Shown: one piece after another, positions 53,844 through 63,505 of the stretch
How the letters are laid out: each line of letters opens with the position of its first letter
Position numbering within the stretch: the stretch's first letter is position 1
NCBI RefSeq assembly: GCF_035930445.1
Contig: NZ_CP142394.1
Span: forward strand, 3,629,501 to 3,693,500
Length of the DNA: 64,000 nt
Source: Sphingopyxis chilensis
Lineage (GTDB): Bacteria > Pseudomonadota > Alphaproteobacteria > Sphingomonadales > Sphingomonadaceae
Direction of reading: 5' to 3'
Made by a program: the position numbers and the translations under genes
Notes under the pieces: model-generated
Seen by the model: only the letters and a program-made list of their open reading frames with translations
Told to the model about the DNA's origin: nothing
Databases searched by the model: none

Positions 53844-54959
53844 ATGACCGACACCAGCGCCACTCTCGCCCCCAAGCCCTGGATCAGCGGCATCGCCCCC
53901 TATGTGCCCGGCAAGTCCGCCGGCGCCGACGGGCGTCCGCTGATCAAATTGAGTGCGAACGAAAATCCGCTCGGAACCGGCGAAAAGGCGCGCGCGGCGT
54001 TCGCGGCGGCGCAGGGCGCGGCCGACGCGTTGTCGCGTTATCCCGATCCGGGTTCGGTCGAATTGCGCGAGACGATCGCGGCGAAGTTCGGGCTCGATCC
54101 GGCGCGGATCATCTGCGGCAACGGGTCGGACGAGCTGCTCCATCTCGCGGCGGGAACCTACGCGGGCGTCGGCGACGAGATTCTCTATGTTCGCTACGGC
54201 TTTGCGGTCTACGAGATCGCGGCGCGCCGGGTCGGCGCGGTGCCGGTCGAGGCCGATGATCGCGACTATGCGACGGACGTCGATGCGCTGCTCGCGGCGG
54301 TGACCGACAAGACGCGCGTCGTCTATCTTGCCAACCCGAACAATCCGACCGGCACGCTCGCAACGCGCGAGGAAGTCGCGCGGCTCTATGCCGGGCTGCC
54401 GAGGACTGTGCTGTTCGTGATCGACCAAGCCTATAGCGAATATCTGTCCGAAGCCGAGGATGACGGAGGGCTCGAACTCGCGAAGACACAGCCGAACGTG
54501 TTCATCACGCGCACCTTTTCGAAGATCCACGGGCTTGCCGCCGAGCGCATCGGCTGGGGCTATGCCGCCGCCGAGGTGATTTCGGCGCTGCACCGCATCC
54601 GCCTGCCGTTCAACGTCACCCGCGCGGGCCAGGCGGCGGCGGTCGCGGCGCTAGGCGACGAGGATTTCGTGAAGCACAGCCGCGAGCATAATGCCCAATG
54701 GCGCGCCTGGCTGGCGGGCGAACTCGAAAGCCTGGGCAATCATGGCGTGCGCGTCGTGCCGTCGGCGTGCAACTTCCTGCTCGTGCTGTTCGAGGGCGAT
54801 GTGAGCGCCGAGACGGTCTATAACCGTCTGATGGAGGCCGGCTATATCGTGCGCTGGCTGCCGGGGCAGGGGCTTCCCAATGCGCTGCGTATGACGATCG
54901 GCACCGAGGACGAAACCCGCGGGCTGGCCGCGGCGATCCGCGGCGCGCTGAACGGCTGA
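53844..54959 (+). CDS. hisC: Histidinol-phosphate/aromatic aminotransferase
   Basis: This 371-residue class I PLP enzyme has the PLP lysine K227 (TFSKIHGLA), with D194 and Y197 in VIDQAYSEY. It transaminates imidazole acetol phosphate, and in alphaproteobacteria often also prephenate or phenylpyruvate. The next gene is a prephenate dehydrogenase, overlapping by TGATG, so a role in tyrosine and phenylalanine synthesis is likely. Confidence 0.9.
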   Translation: MTDTSATLAPKPWISGIAPYVPGKSAGADGRPLIKLSANENPLGTGEKARAAFAAAQGAADALSRYPDPGSVELRETIAAKFGLDPARIICGNGSDELLHLAAGTYAGVGDEILYVRYGFAVYEIAARRVGAVPVEADDRDYATDVDALLAAVTDKTRVVYLANPNNPTGTLATREEVARLYAGLPRTVLFVIDQAYSEYLSEAEDDGGLELAKTQPNVFITRTFSKIHGLAAERIGWGYAAAEVISALHRIRLPFNVTRAGQAAAVAALGDEDFVKHSREHNAQWRAWLAGELESLGNHGVRVVPSACNFLLVLFEGDVSAETVYNRLMEAGYIVRWLPGQGLPNALRMTIGTEDETRGLAAAIRGALNG

Positions 54960-55861
54960 TGGGAATAGAACGCGTCGCGATTATCGGACTGGGCCTGATC
55001 GGCTCGTCGATTGCGCGCGCGATCAAGGAACGGCTGCCGCAGGTGGCGGTCACCGGCCATGACTCCAAGGCCGAGGTCCGCGACATCGCGCGCGAACTCG
55101 ATTTTTGCGACGCGATTGTCGGCGACCCGGCCGGCGCGGTGGCGGACGCCGACCTTGTCATCCTCGCCGTGCCCGTCGGGCGCATGGCCGACGCGGCTGC
55201 GGCGATCGCGCCGGGGCTAAAGGCGGAGGCGATCATTTCGGACGTCGGCTCGTCGAAGGCCGGGGTGGCCGACGCGCTGGCAAAGGCGCTACCCGATCAC
55301 GTCGTCATTCCAGCGCATCCGGTCGCGGGGACCGAGAATAGCGGACCGGCAGCGGGCTTTGCGACGCTGTTCGAGGGCCGCTGGTGCATCGTCACGCCGG
55401 ATGCAAGCGCGTCCGAAGACGCCGTGACGGTGGTGACGTCCTTCTGGCAGGCGCTCGGCGCACGGGTCGAGACGATGGACGCCGCGCATCACGACATGGT
55501 GCTCGCGGTGACCAGCCATCTGCCGCATCTGATCGCCTATACGATCGTCGGAACCGCGAGCGAGCTCGAGGAGGTGACCGAGAGCGAGGTGATCAAATAT
55601 TCGGCGGGCGGTTTCCGCGACTTCACGCGCATCGCGGCGAGCGATCCGGTGATGTGGCGCGATGTGTTCCTGTCGAACAGGGACGCCGTGCTCGCGACCC
55701 TGCAGCGCTTCAACGAAGACCTGACCGTGCTCCAGCAGGCGATCCGCCGCGGCGACGCCGCAAAGCTCGAGGACTGGTTCACGCGCACGCGCGCGATCCG
55801 GCGGTCGATCATCGAACAGGGCCAGGATGATGCCGCGCCCGATTTCGGGCGCAAGCACTGA
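54959..55861 (+). CDS. tyrC: Prephenate/arogenate dehydrogenase
   Basis: This 300-residue NAD(P) enzyme has the Rossmann loop IIGLGLIGSSIA (8-19). HPVAGTENSGP carries the catalytic histidine, and SHLPHLIAYTI lies in the helical dimer domain. It oxidises prephenate or arogenate in tyrosine synthesis. No chorismate mutase fusion or ACT domain is present. Confidence 0.92.
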   Translation: MGIERVAIIGLGLIGSSIARAIKERLPQVAVTGHDSKAEVRDIARELDFCDAIVGDPAGAVADADLVILAVPVGRMADAAAAIAPGLKAEAIISDVGSSKAGVADALAKALPDHVVIPAHPVAGTENSGPAAGFATLFEGRWCIVTPDASASEDAVTVVTSFWQALGARVETMDAAHHDMVLAVTSHLPHLIAYTIVGTASELEEVTESEVIKYSAGGFRDFTRIAASDPVMWRDVFLSNRDAVLATLQRFNEDLTVLQQAIRRGDAAKLEDWFTRTRAIRRSIIEQGQDDAAPDFGRKH

Positions 55862-55889
55862 ATTCCAACCTCTCCCCTCGATGGGGGAG

Positions 55890-56609
55890 TCAGCCTTCCA
55901 GCAGCGCTTCGGGAGGGTTCAGCGCGTTGATCGCGGCGCGCACGCGTGCCTCGGCCTCTTCGCGTGGCAGGCCGGCGGGGATGGTTTCGCCGACCTTGTA
56001 GGTGATCGTGCCGGGCCATTTGACCCAGCGGCGCGGCGGATAGGCGATGCCACTGTCGACCGCGACCGGGATCACATCGATTCCCAACAAGCGGTACATG
56101 CCGGCAAAGCCGGGGCGCAGTTCGGGCGCCTGGCCATGCGGGACGCGCGTGCCTTCGGCGAAGAGGCACAAGGGCCGCCCCACCGCGAGCGCCGCCTTCG
56201 CCGCGCCGAGCATCGCGCGCATCGCCTTGCCGCCGCCGTCGCGGTCGACGGGGATCAGCCCGTAGAAACGAGCCGCCTGTCCCCAGACGGGGATCGAGAA
56301 CAGTTCTTCCTTCGCGAACACGGCGGGATGTTTGAACAGCATCGGCTGCTCGATCGTCTCGAACGCCGATTCATGCTTGAAGACGTAGAGTACCGGCGCG
56401 TCGGGCATCTTGCCCTCTACGACGATCCGCTGGCCGAGGACGAAGCGGCAAAACAGGCGGTGGGACTGCGCCCAGATGCGCACGAACCAGATTGTCACGC
56501 GATGCGAGAGCGGCAGCGAGATCACCGCGCCGATCGAGCTGATGCTGCTCATCAGGACGAACAGCAGCCAAAAAAGGATCGAGCGGACAAGGGCGACGGC
56601 GTAGCGCAT
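55890..56609 (-). CDS. plsC: 1-acyl-sn-glycerol-3-phosphate acyltransferase
   Basis: This 239-residue membrane enzyme makes phosphatidic acid. The H-x4-D/E motif is H79-ESAF-E84, the glutamate form, and FAEGTRVPHGQ (150-160) binds the acceptor phosphate. N-terminal helices anchor it to the inner membrane. It lies downstream of ydcF in a leftward run from ftsE. Confidence 0.92.
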   Translation of the reverse strand: MRYAVALVRSILFWLLFVLMSSISSIGAVISLPLSHRVTIWFVRIWAQSHRLFCRFVLGQRIVVEGKMPDAPVLYVFKHESAFETIEQPMLFKHPAVFAKEELFSIPVWGQAARFYGLIPVDRDGGGKAMRAMLGAAKAALAVGRPLCLFAEGTRVPHGQAPELRPGFAGMYRLLGIDVIPVAVDSGIAYPPRRWVKWPGTITYKVGETIPAGLPREEAEARVRAAINALNPPEALLEG

Positions 56610-56620
56610 GGGCGCTGGTC

Positions 56621-57151
56621 TTAGAGACCCAGAACGCCGCCCGCCAGTCCCGCGAGATATTTATGATATTCGCGGAACAACGTCGCGAAATTGGGCTGGC
56701 TGCGTACCGCGTCGGGCAGGATCGTCACCGTGTCGCCGACCGCGCGGCCGATTTCATATTCGGCGCGGCGCATGTGCCAGTCGGTCGTGATCAGCCGGAT
56801 GCTCTTATATTTGCGGCGCTCTGCCCAAGTCGCGACCTCGGTCGCGTTCGAGCGCGTATCCTCGGCCTCGAACCCCAATGCGATGCAGCAGTCGAACAGG
56901 CTGACGGGACGTTTATATTCGGCGGCGAGCTCGCGCGGCTTCACCTCGCGCGCGACGCCGCTGATCAGCAGGCGCTTGGCGTCGCCGGCCTCGAGCCGTT
57001 CGAGCGCGCGGTCGATGCGGCCGGGCCCGCCGGTCAGCACGACGATTGCGTCGGTCTTTTGCGCTTCGGCGGGCAGCGGCAACAGCAGCGCAAACCATGC
57101 GAAGCCGAGAACCCAGGCCAGAAACAACAGGGAAATCAGGCGCTTGATCAT
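56621..57151 (-). CDS. YdcF family protein (DUF218)
   Basis: This 176-residue protein has one N-terminal membrane helix (about 4-25) and the DUF218 fold with DAIVVLTGG (34-42), EDTRSNATE (97-105) and TTDWHMRRAEY (122-132). Function is uncertain; relatives affect envelope metabolism (e.g. SanA, ElyC). It overlaps the ftsX stop by ATGA. Confidence 0.85.
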   Translation of the reverse strand: MIKRLISLLFLAWVLGFAWFALLLPLPAEAQKTDAIVVLTGGPGRIDRALERLEAGDAKRLLISGVAREVKPRELAAEYKRPVSLFDCCIALGFEAEDTRSNATEVATWAERRKYKSIRLITTDWHMRRAEYEIGRAVGDTVTILPDAVRSQPNFATLFREYHKYLAGLAGGVLGL

Positions 57152-58065
57152 AAAATCTTCTTGAGCGCCGCGAGCAAGGTCTGCCGCGCGGTCAGGGCAG
57201 CCAGCGCGATAGCCAATAGCGGCAGCGCCAGCAAGAGCGCCCAGCCCGCAGGACCGAGCGACGCGGTTGCGGCCAGACCGGCGGTGACCCCCGACCATTG
57301 CCAACCGATCAGCAGCAGGATCGCCGCGGCGACCGTGCTGCCGAGCGCGATGCCATAAGCGGTGTCGATCGCGATCCGGCGCTGGAACAGTCGCGTGATC
57401 TGGCGATCGGTCGCGCCGATCAGGTGGAGCATCTCGATCGTCGGAAAATGGGTGGCGAGCGCGGCGCGCGCCGTCATGATCACCACCGCGGCGCTCGCCG
57501 CCGCCATCAGCAGCACGAGTCCGCCTGCGATCCACGCGAGCGAGCGGATGAGCCGCGCGACGGGACCCAGCCATTCGGCGTGCGGGATGATCCGCGCGCC
57601 CGGCGCCTCGCGCGCGACGAGGGCGCCGAGCGCCTCGATATGGCCGGCGCGATCCTCGCCGACGAAATCCACATCGACCAGTGCCGGCAGAGGAAGCGAT
57701 TTCAGCACCGGGTCGTCGCCCCCATGGTCGCTCCCCTCGCTGCCGAACCACTGGCCGAGCGTCGCCTGCAATTCCTCGCGTTCGACCGAACGCGCCGACC
57801 GCACAAAGGGCTGCGCGGCGGCCGCGCGGCGGAGGGCGGCCGCCTGCTCGGCGCGTGTCACCGGGTTGGCGGTCACGATCTGGACGGTGACGCGCCCTGC
57901 GATCGCTTCGCCGATCGCATTCGCCGACCGCGCGAGCCCGACGCCGGCGGCGGCGGCGAGCAGGGTCAGCATCATCAGGATCGCGACGACCCACGGCGTC
58001 GGCCCCGACAGGCGGCGATCGGGCAGCAGACGGCGGTGCTGGACGGGGACGCGCGGGATGATCAT
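57148..58065 (-). CDS. ftsX: Cell division protein FtsX
   Basis: This 305-residue membrane protein has the FtsX layout: one N-terminal helix (about 25-45), a periplasmic domain to about residue 165, then three helices. FtsEX uses ATP to activate septal peptidoglycan hydrolases. It starts 10 bases after ftsE. Confidence 0.92.
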   Translation of the reverse strand: MIIPRVPVQHRRLLPDRRLSGPTPWVVAILMMLTLLAAAAGVGLARSANAIGEAIAGRVTVQIVTANPVTRAEQAAALRRAAAAQPFVRSARSVEREELQATLGQWFGSEGSDHGGDDPVLKSLPLPALVDVDFVGEDRAGHIEALGALVAREAPGARIIPHAEWLGPVARLIRSLAWIAGGLVLLMAAASAAVVIMTARAALATHFPTIEMLHLIGATDRQITRLFQRRIAIDTAYGIALGSTVAAAILLLIGWQWSGVTAGLAATASLGPAGWALLLALPLLAIALAALTARQTLLAALKKIL

Positions 58066-58075
58066 GCCCGGCCCA

Positions 58076-58807
58076 TCACGCTCTGTTCGCCGGCGGATAG
58101 CGCAGCGCGCCGGTGGGGTCGGAGAGGCGCCCCTTTTCGAGGCGCATCATCTGCGCATTTTCGATGCGGCTGATCAGGTGGATGTCGTGGGTCGCGACGA
58201 CGACGGTGGTGCCCAGGCGATTGAGCGCCTCGAACAGTCCCAGCAAACGCATCGCCATTTCGGGATCGACGTTGCCCGTCGGCTCGTCGGCGACGAGCAG
58301 TTGCGGGCGCGCGATCACCGCGCGCGCGATCGCGACGCGCTGCTGTTCGCCGCCCGACAGCGTTGCCGGGCGCGCCTCGGCGCGGTCGCCGAGCCCGATC
58401 CAGCTCAGCATCTCGCCGACCGGGCCCGCGAGATCCTCTTCGCTGACCCCCGCGATGCGCAGCGGCAGCGCGATATTGTCGCGTGCGCTCAAGTGCGGGA
58501 TCAGTCGGAAGTCCTGGAAGACGACGCCGATGCGGCGGCGAAAGCCGGGCAGGCGGTGGCGCGGCATCGCGACGAGATCCTCGCCGAACAGGCGAACGAT
58601 GCCGCGGCTCGGGCGCTGCGCGAGGTAGAGCATCTTCAGAAGCGAGGTCTTGCCGGCGCCCGACGCGCCGGTGAGGAAATAGAAGCTGCCGGGCTGGAGG
58701 TTGAAGCTGATGTCGGAGAGTATCTCGGCATCGGGGCCGTAGCGCAGGCCGACGCCGTCGAATTCGACCATCGCCCCGCCGGGGCGCGCGGGAGCGGGAT
58801 CCGTCAT
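58076..58807 (-). CDS. ftsE: Cell division ATP-binding protein FtsE
   Basis: This 243-residue ABC ATPase has Walker [10 protein letters not shown] (47-55), signature [14 protein letters not shown] and Walker [13 protein letters not shown]. It partners FtsX at the division site. An ATG four codons upstream (58819) is possible. It is divergent from the zinc-ribbon gene, 158 bp apart. Confidence 0.94.
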   Translation of the reverse strand: MTDPAPARPGGAMVEFDGVGLRYGPDAEILSDISFNLQPGSFYFLTGASGAGKTSLLKMLYLAQRPSRGIVRLFGEDLVAMPRHRLPGFRRRIGVVFQDFRLIPHLSARDNIALPLRIAGVSEEDLAGPVGEMLSWIGLGDRAEARPATLSGGEQQRVAIARAVIARPQLLVADEPTGNVDPEMAMRLLGLFEALNRLGTTVVVATHDIHLISRIENAQMMRLEKGRLSDPTGALRYPPANRA

Positions 58808-58965
58808 GGCTTCACGCATGGGCAGCCATGTGCCTGCACGGGGCCTGGGAACAGGGGCGCTGGTCCGCTCATCCGCCTGCCTGTCGCACGGCTATGCACC
58901 AAGGACAAGGTGCGAGTGGAACGCGGCGCTTGCAACACCGCGAATCAGCGTGTTTAGAGGACGCC

Positions 58966-59748
58966 ATGATCCTTGCCTGCCCGTCCTGCCACACCCGCTA
59001 TGTCGTGCCCGATACGGCGATCGGACCGACGGGGCGCACGGTGCGCTGCGCCAATTGCCGCCATAGCTGGTTTCAGGAACCCGCGGCGGCATCCGCCGCG
59101 CCGATCGCGCCGTCTGCGCCGTCTGCGCCGTCCGCGACGGTGCCGACGCCGGCGGCCGAGCCTGCCCCTGCACCAGTTTCCACGCCCGGTTATCCGGACA
59201 TTACGGAGACTTCGCCCGAGCCCGCGCCGGCGCCGCCGGCCTTTGCCGCCGCCGCGGAGCCGGCGCCGCGCGCGACGCCCGCCGCTGCCGACGCGCCGTT
59301 GCCGTTCCGCCGCCCGCGGCGCAATCCCGCGAAACGCTGGACGGCGATTGCCGCGAGCGCCGCCGTGCTGATGATCGCCGCGACGGCGGGGCTTGTCTAT
59401 TTCGGCCTGCCGGGATGGGCGCAGGGGCTGGGCTTGCCGGGCGGGGTCGACGAGCCCGACCTGGTGATCGAGCTGCCGCCGAATCAGGATCACCGCGAGC
59501 TGGCCGACGGCACCATCTATTTCGCGGCGTCGGGGGTGATCATCAACCCGACCGACCGCGAACAGCGCGTGCCGCCGATCCTCGCCGAACTGCGCGATGC
59601 GCAGGGGACCATCGTCTACAGCTGGACGATCAAGCCGCCGGTGCGGATGCTGCCGCCCAATGAAAAGGTCAACTTCAGCGAGGCGAAGCTCGACATTCCG
59701 CGCCGCGCGACGCAGCTGACGGTGAGCTGGGCGCTACCAAAAGGCTGA
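58966..59748 (+). CDS. MJ0042-type zinc-ribbon membrane protein
   Basis: This 260-residue protein has a zinc ribbon at the N-terminus (C5, C8, C28, C31), a Pro/Ala-rich linker to about residue 108, one transmembrane helix (about 123-144) and a conserved C-terminal domain (ITFAASG-like [23 protein letters not shown]). It sits beside ftsEX in many alphaproteobacteria; its job is unknown. Confidence 0.85.
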   Translation: MILACPSCHTRYVVPDTAIGPTGRTVRCANCRHSWFQEPAAASAAPIAPSAPSAPSATVPTPAAEPAPAPVSTPGYPDITETSPEPAPAPPAFAAAAEPAPRATPAAADAPLPFRRPRRNPAKRWTAIAASAAVLMIAATAGLVYFGLPGWAQGLGLPGGVDEPDLVIELPPNQDHRELADGTIYFAASGVIINPTDREQRVPPILAELRDAQGTIVYSWTIKPPVRMLPPNEKVNFSEAKLDIPRRATQLTVSWALPKG

Positions 59749-59765
59749 ATTTACAATCTATTGAG

Positions 59766-59783
59766 GTGACGCCACGGCGTCAC
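59766..59783. repeat. Perfect palindrome at convergent gene ends
   Basis: GTGACGCC-AC-GGCGTCAC spans the YeiH stop and the gap to the zinc-ribbon gene. It may act as a terminator, though no T-run follows. Confidence 0.4.
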
Positions 59784-60847
59784 AAGCAGAGCGCGGCCGC
59801 CAGCGACAACAGGAAGCTGGTCAGCGTCGCCACGATGATCGGCGCGAAGCTTTGCCACCCCTGGTCGAGCAGCAGATGGAGTCGCGCTTTCATCGCGGTG
59901 GCAACGATGGCGAGGAGGAGCAGGGCCGAGGCGGCGGTAGCAGCCGCATCGTCGACCGGCTTCGGAACGGCAACCAGCGAATTGATCGCGGCAACGATGA
60001 GGAAGCCGAGGATGAACCAGGGCAGGCGCAGCGGAATACGGGTCTTGCTTTCGGCCTCGCCGCTCCGGCCGAGCCAGAGCGCGACGAGCATCAGCATCGG
60101 CGCCAGCAGGGTGACGCGCGTCAGTTTGACAATTGTTGCGACCTCGCCGGCGGCAGGCGAATAGGAAAAGCCGCCGCCGATCGCCTGCGCGACATCGTGG
60201 ATCGACGCCCCGATCAGGAACCCCGCCTGCGCATCCGACAGTCCGAATTGCGCGGCGAGCACCGGATAGAGCGTCATTGCGAGCGCACTCGCGACGGTGA
60301 TGCCGACGAGCGTTAAGGTGAAACGCGCCTGATCGACGCGTTTGTCGCCGATCAGCGAATAGAGCGCGAGCGCTGCGCTGGCGCCGCAGATCGCGGTCGC
60401 GCCGCCCGCAAGGAGGCCCGCGTCGCGGCTTTGCCCGAACAGCTTCGCGCTCGCGACCGTGATCAGGATGACCATGACCATGATCAGCGCCAGCAAAGCG
60501 AAGGGCAGGGGGCCAAGGTCGGCGAGCTGCTGCGCCGTGATCCGCGCGCCGATGAGAACGATGCCGGTGCGGAGTGCGGTCTGCGACATCAGGTCGAGCC
60601 CGGCATGCGTGCGCCGGTCCTGCGATAGAAAGGAAAGGGCAAGGCCGATCAGCAGCCCCATCAACACGATCGGCACGGCATAATGATCGGCCAGCCAGCC
60701 CGCCGCGAGCGCCGCGATCGCGGTAACGAGAACACCGGGGAAATAGGCCTGCCAGCGATGCCGCGCGGGCGGGTTCGCCTCGAGCTGCATCTCGCCATAA
60801 AGGTCGGCAGCCATCGGCCAGCTCTGTTCGGATGGTTTCACCAACAT
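59780..60847 (-). CDS. YeiH/UPF0324 family putative sulfate exporter
   Basis: This 355-residue membrane protein has about ten helices. TALRTGIVLIGARIT, GGATAICGASAALAL and GASIHDVAQAIGGGF are the diagnostic motifs. The family is annotated as putative sulfate exporters on little evidence. The ATG at 60847 follows GAGGA; a later ATG (60814) would shorten the tail by 11 residues. Confidence 0.87.
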   Translation of the reverse strand: MLVKPSEQSWPMAADLYGEMQLEANPPARHRWQAYFPGVLVTAIAALAAGWLADHYAVPIVLMGLLIGLALSFLSQDRRTHAGLDLMSQTALRTGIVLIGARITAQQLADLGPLPFALLALIMVMVILITVASAKLFGQSRDAGLLAGGATAICGASAALALYSLIGDKRVDQARFTLTLVGITVASALAMTLYPVLAAQFGLSDAQAGFLIGASIHDVAQAIGGGFSYSPAAGEVATIVKLTRVTLLAPMLMLVALWLGRSGEAESKTRIPLRLPWFILGFLIVAAINSLVAVPKPVDDAAATAASALLLLAIVATAMKARLHLLLDQGWQSFAPIIVATLTSFLLSLAAALCL

Positions 60848-60947
60848 TCCCCGTCCTCGTTGCGGGGCCCGCTTCGCATATCCGTGCGCCCCGGTCGATA
60901 GGCCATTGCTGGCGCGGCGCGGGCTTGCTAGAGGCCGCGCTCTATCA

Positions 60948-61024
<77 letters not shown>

Positions 61025-61076
61025 GATAGAATTCTGCGGCGGAAGACGCCGGGACTTCGCGGGAGACAGGCGCCAG

Positions 61077-62285
61077 ATGTACGACCTGCTGGCCGGCCTC
61101 TCGGTGATCGAAGCGTCCTCCTTCGTCGCCTCTCCAACCGCCGGGCTCTATTGCGCGCAAATGGGCGCCGAGGTGATCCGCGTCGATCAGATCGGCGGCG
61201 GCCCCGATTTCCGGCGCTGGCCGGTGACCGCGGCCAATGACTCACTCTATTGGGAAAATCTGAACCGCGCGAAAAAGTCGGTCGCGCTTGATCTCGGCCG
61301 GCCCGAAGGGCGCGAAATCCTGCAGGAACTGGTGCGCGCGACGGGGCAGTTCATCACCAATTTCCCGGTGGGCGGCTTCCTGTCGCACGAAAAGCTCGCC
61401 GACGGGCGCGCCGACCTGATCACCGTGCGCGTGATGGGCTGGGCCGATGGCTCGCCCGCGCTCGATTATACGGTGAACAACAGCGTCGGTTATCCGATGC
61501 TGACCGGCGCGGGCCCCGACCCGGTCAATCATGTGCTGCCCGCGTGGGACTTGCTCACCGGCGCCTATGCCGCTTTCGCGTTGCTCGCGGCGATCCAGCG
61601 GCGGAGCGCGAGCGGCGAAGGCGGCGAGGTGCGGATTCCGCTTTCCGACGTCGCGATCGGGACCGTCGCCAATTTGGGCGGGGTCGCCGAGATGCTCTAT
61701 TCGGGCGCGAACCGGCCGCGGCTCGGCAATGCGGTTTACGGGCTGTTCGGGCGCGATTTCGTGACGCGCGACGGACAGCGAACGATGATCGTCGTCGTGA
61801 CCCCGCGCCAATGGGCGAACCTCGTCGCCGCGCTCGGCCTCGGCGAGGCGGTCGCACGAATCGAGGCGGCGCGCGGCGTGTCCTTCGCGGCCGACGACGG
61901 GCTCCGCTTCGACCACCGCGATGCGCTCTATCCGCTGTTCGAGGCGGCGATCGCGAAGCGCGACCATGCAGACCTCGCCGCGGCTTTCGACGCCGGCGGG
62001 ATCGTCCATTCGCCCTATCGCACCATGTATGAAGCGGTGCAGGACCCGGCGCTCGTCGCCGACAATCCGATCTTCGGGAGCGCCGACAACCCCAGCGGTT
62101 TCGCCTATCCCGCCGCAGGCGCCTTTGCGACGTTGCCGCAGCAGGAGCGCCGGCCGCCGCGCACCGCGCCGCGCAACGGCGAGCATAGCGAGGAAATATT
62201 GGCGGACCGCCTGTCGCTTTCGAGCGCCGAGCTTGCCCGCCTGATCGATGCCGGTATCGTCGGCGTCGCCAAAAGTGGAGATTGA
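61077..62285 (+). CDS. CaiB/BaiF family CoA-transferase
   Basis: This 402-residue class III CoA-transferase opens LLAGLSVIEASSFVASPTAGLYCAQMGAEVIRVDQI, with catalytic D158 in PAWDLLTGAYA. It exchanges CoA between carboxylic acids. A thiolase 4 bases downstream and an acyl-CoA dehydrogenase after it suggest a fatty or branched acid degradation operon. It is a different paralogue from the one at 47504. GGGAGACAGG precedes the ATG. Confidence 0.88.
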   Translation: MYDLLAGLSVIEASSFVASPTAGLYCAQMGAEVIRVDQIGGGPDFRRWPVTAANDSLYWENLNRAKKSVALDLGRPEGREILQELVRATGQFITNFPVGGFLSHEKLADGRADLITVRVMGWADGSPALDYTVNNSVGYPMLTGAGPDPVNHVLPAWDLLTGAYAAFALLAAIQRRSASGEGGEVRIPLSDVAIGTVANLGGVAEMLYSGANRPRLGNAVYGLFGRDFVTRDGQRTMIVVVTPRQWANLVAALGLGEAVARIEAARGVSFAADDGLRFDHRDALYPLFEAAIAKRDHADLAAAFDAGGIVHSPYRTMYEAVQDPALVADNPIFGSADNPSGFAYPAAGAFATLPQQERRPPRTAPRNGEHSEEILADRLSLSSAELARLIDAGIVGVAKSGD

Positions 62286-62288
62286 ACA

Positions 62289-63503
62289 ATGACCCTGCGC
62301 CGCGCCGCCATCGTCGCCCCGATCCGCACCGCCGTCGGCAAGTTCGGGGGCGCGCTTTCGTCAATGACCGCGGGCGAGCTTGGCGCGGTGATATTGAAGG
62401 CGCTGGTCGAGCGGACGAAGATCGACCCGGCGCGCGTCGACGACGTCGTCTTTTCGCAGGGCTATGGCAATGGCGAGGCGCCGAGCATCGGCCACTGGTC
62501 GTGGCTCGCCGCGGGCCTGCCGCTCGAGGTGCCAGGCTACCAGCTCGACCGCCGCTGCGGATCGGGGCTGCAGGCGGTGATCAACGCCGCGATGATGGTG
62601 CAGACGGGCATGTCCGACGTCGTCGTCGCGGGGGGCGTCGAGTCGATGTCGAACGTCGAACATTATTCGACCGATATTCGCAAAGGGGTTCGCGCGGGCA
62701 ACCTCACGCTCCACGACCGGCTGACGCGCGGCCGGCTGATGTCGCAGCCGGTCGAACGCTTCGGCGTCATCACCGGGATGATCGAGACCGCCGAAAATCT
62801 GGCGAAGGACTATGGCATCACGCGCGAGGCGGCCGACGCCTATGCGGTGCAGAGCCACCAGCGCGCGGCGGCGGCGTGGGCGAAGGGGCTGTTCGACGAC
62901 GAGCTGGTGCCGGTCAGCGTGCCGCAGAAGAAGGGCGATCCGGTGATCTTCGCGCACGATGAGGGCTATCGCGCCGACGCGACGATGGAATCGCTCGGCA
63001 AGCTGCGTCCACTCGAAGGCGGGGTCGTGACGGCGGGCAACGCGAGCCAGCAAAACGATGCCGCGGCGGCGTGCCTCGTCGTCGCCGAGGACAAGCTCGA
63101 AGAACTCGGGCTCGAGCCAATCGCCTGGTATCACAGCGCGGCGGCGGCGGGCTGCGACCCGAGCCGGATGGGGATCGGCCCGGTGCCCGCGGCCGAGCGG
63201 CTGTTCGCGCGCAGCGGGCTCGGCTGGGGCGACATCGACCTCGTCGAGCTCAACGAAGCCTTCGCGCCGCAGGTACTCGCGGTGTTGAAGGGCTGGGGCT
63301 GGTCGGAAGACGACAGCCGGAACGAGATTTTGAACGTCAACGGGTCGGGCATCTCGCTCGGTCACCCGATCGGCGCGACCGGCGGGCGTATTCTCGCCAA
63401 TTTGACGCGCGAGCTGGTGCGCCGCGACGGCCGTTACGGGCTTGAGACGATGTGCATCGGCGGCGGGCAGGGCATCGCCGCGATCTTCGAGCGCGCCGCC
63501 TGA
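62289..63503 (+). CDS. Acetyl-CoA acetyltransferase (thiolase)
   Basis: This 404-residue thiolase has active-site C90 (DRRCGSGLQA), H359 (GHPIGATGGR), C389 (MCIGGGQG) and NEAFAPQ. It cleaves 3-ketoacyl-CoA with CoA or condenses acetyl-CoA. It follows the CoA-transferase closely, as part of a catabolic operon. Confidence 0.93.
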   Translation: MTLRRAAIVAPIRTAVGKFGGALSSMTAGELGAVILKALVERTKIDPARVDDVVFSQGYGNGEAPSIGHWSWLAAGLPLEVPGYQLDRRCGSGLQAVINAAMMVQTGMSDVVVAGGVESMSNVEHYSTDIRKGVRAGNLTLHDRLTRGRLMSQPVERFGVITGMIETAENLAKDYGITREAADAYAVQSHQRAAAAWAKGLFDDELVPVSVPQKKGDPVIFAHDEGYRADATMESLGKLRPLEGGVVTAGNASQQNDAAAACLVVAEDKLEELGLEPIAWYHSAAAAGCDPSRMGIGPVPAAERLFARSGLGWGDIDLVELNEAFAPQVLAVLKGWGWSEDDSRNEILNVNGSGISLGHPIGATGGRILANLTRELVRRDGRYGLETMCIGGGQGIAAIFERAA

Positions 63504-63505
63504 GC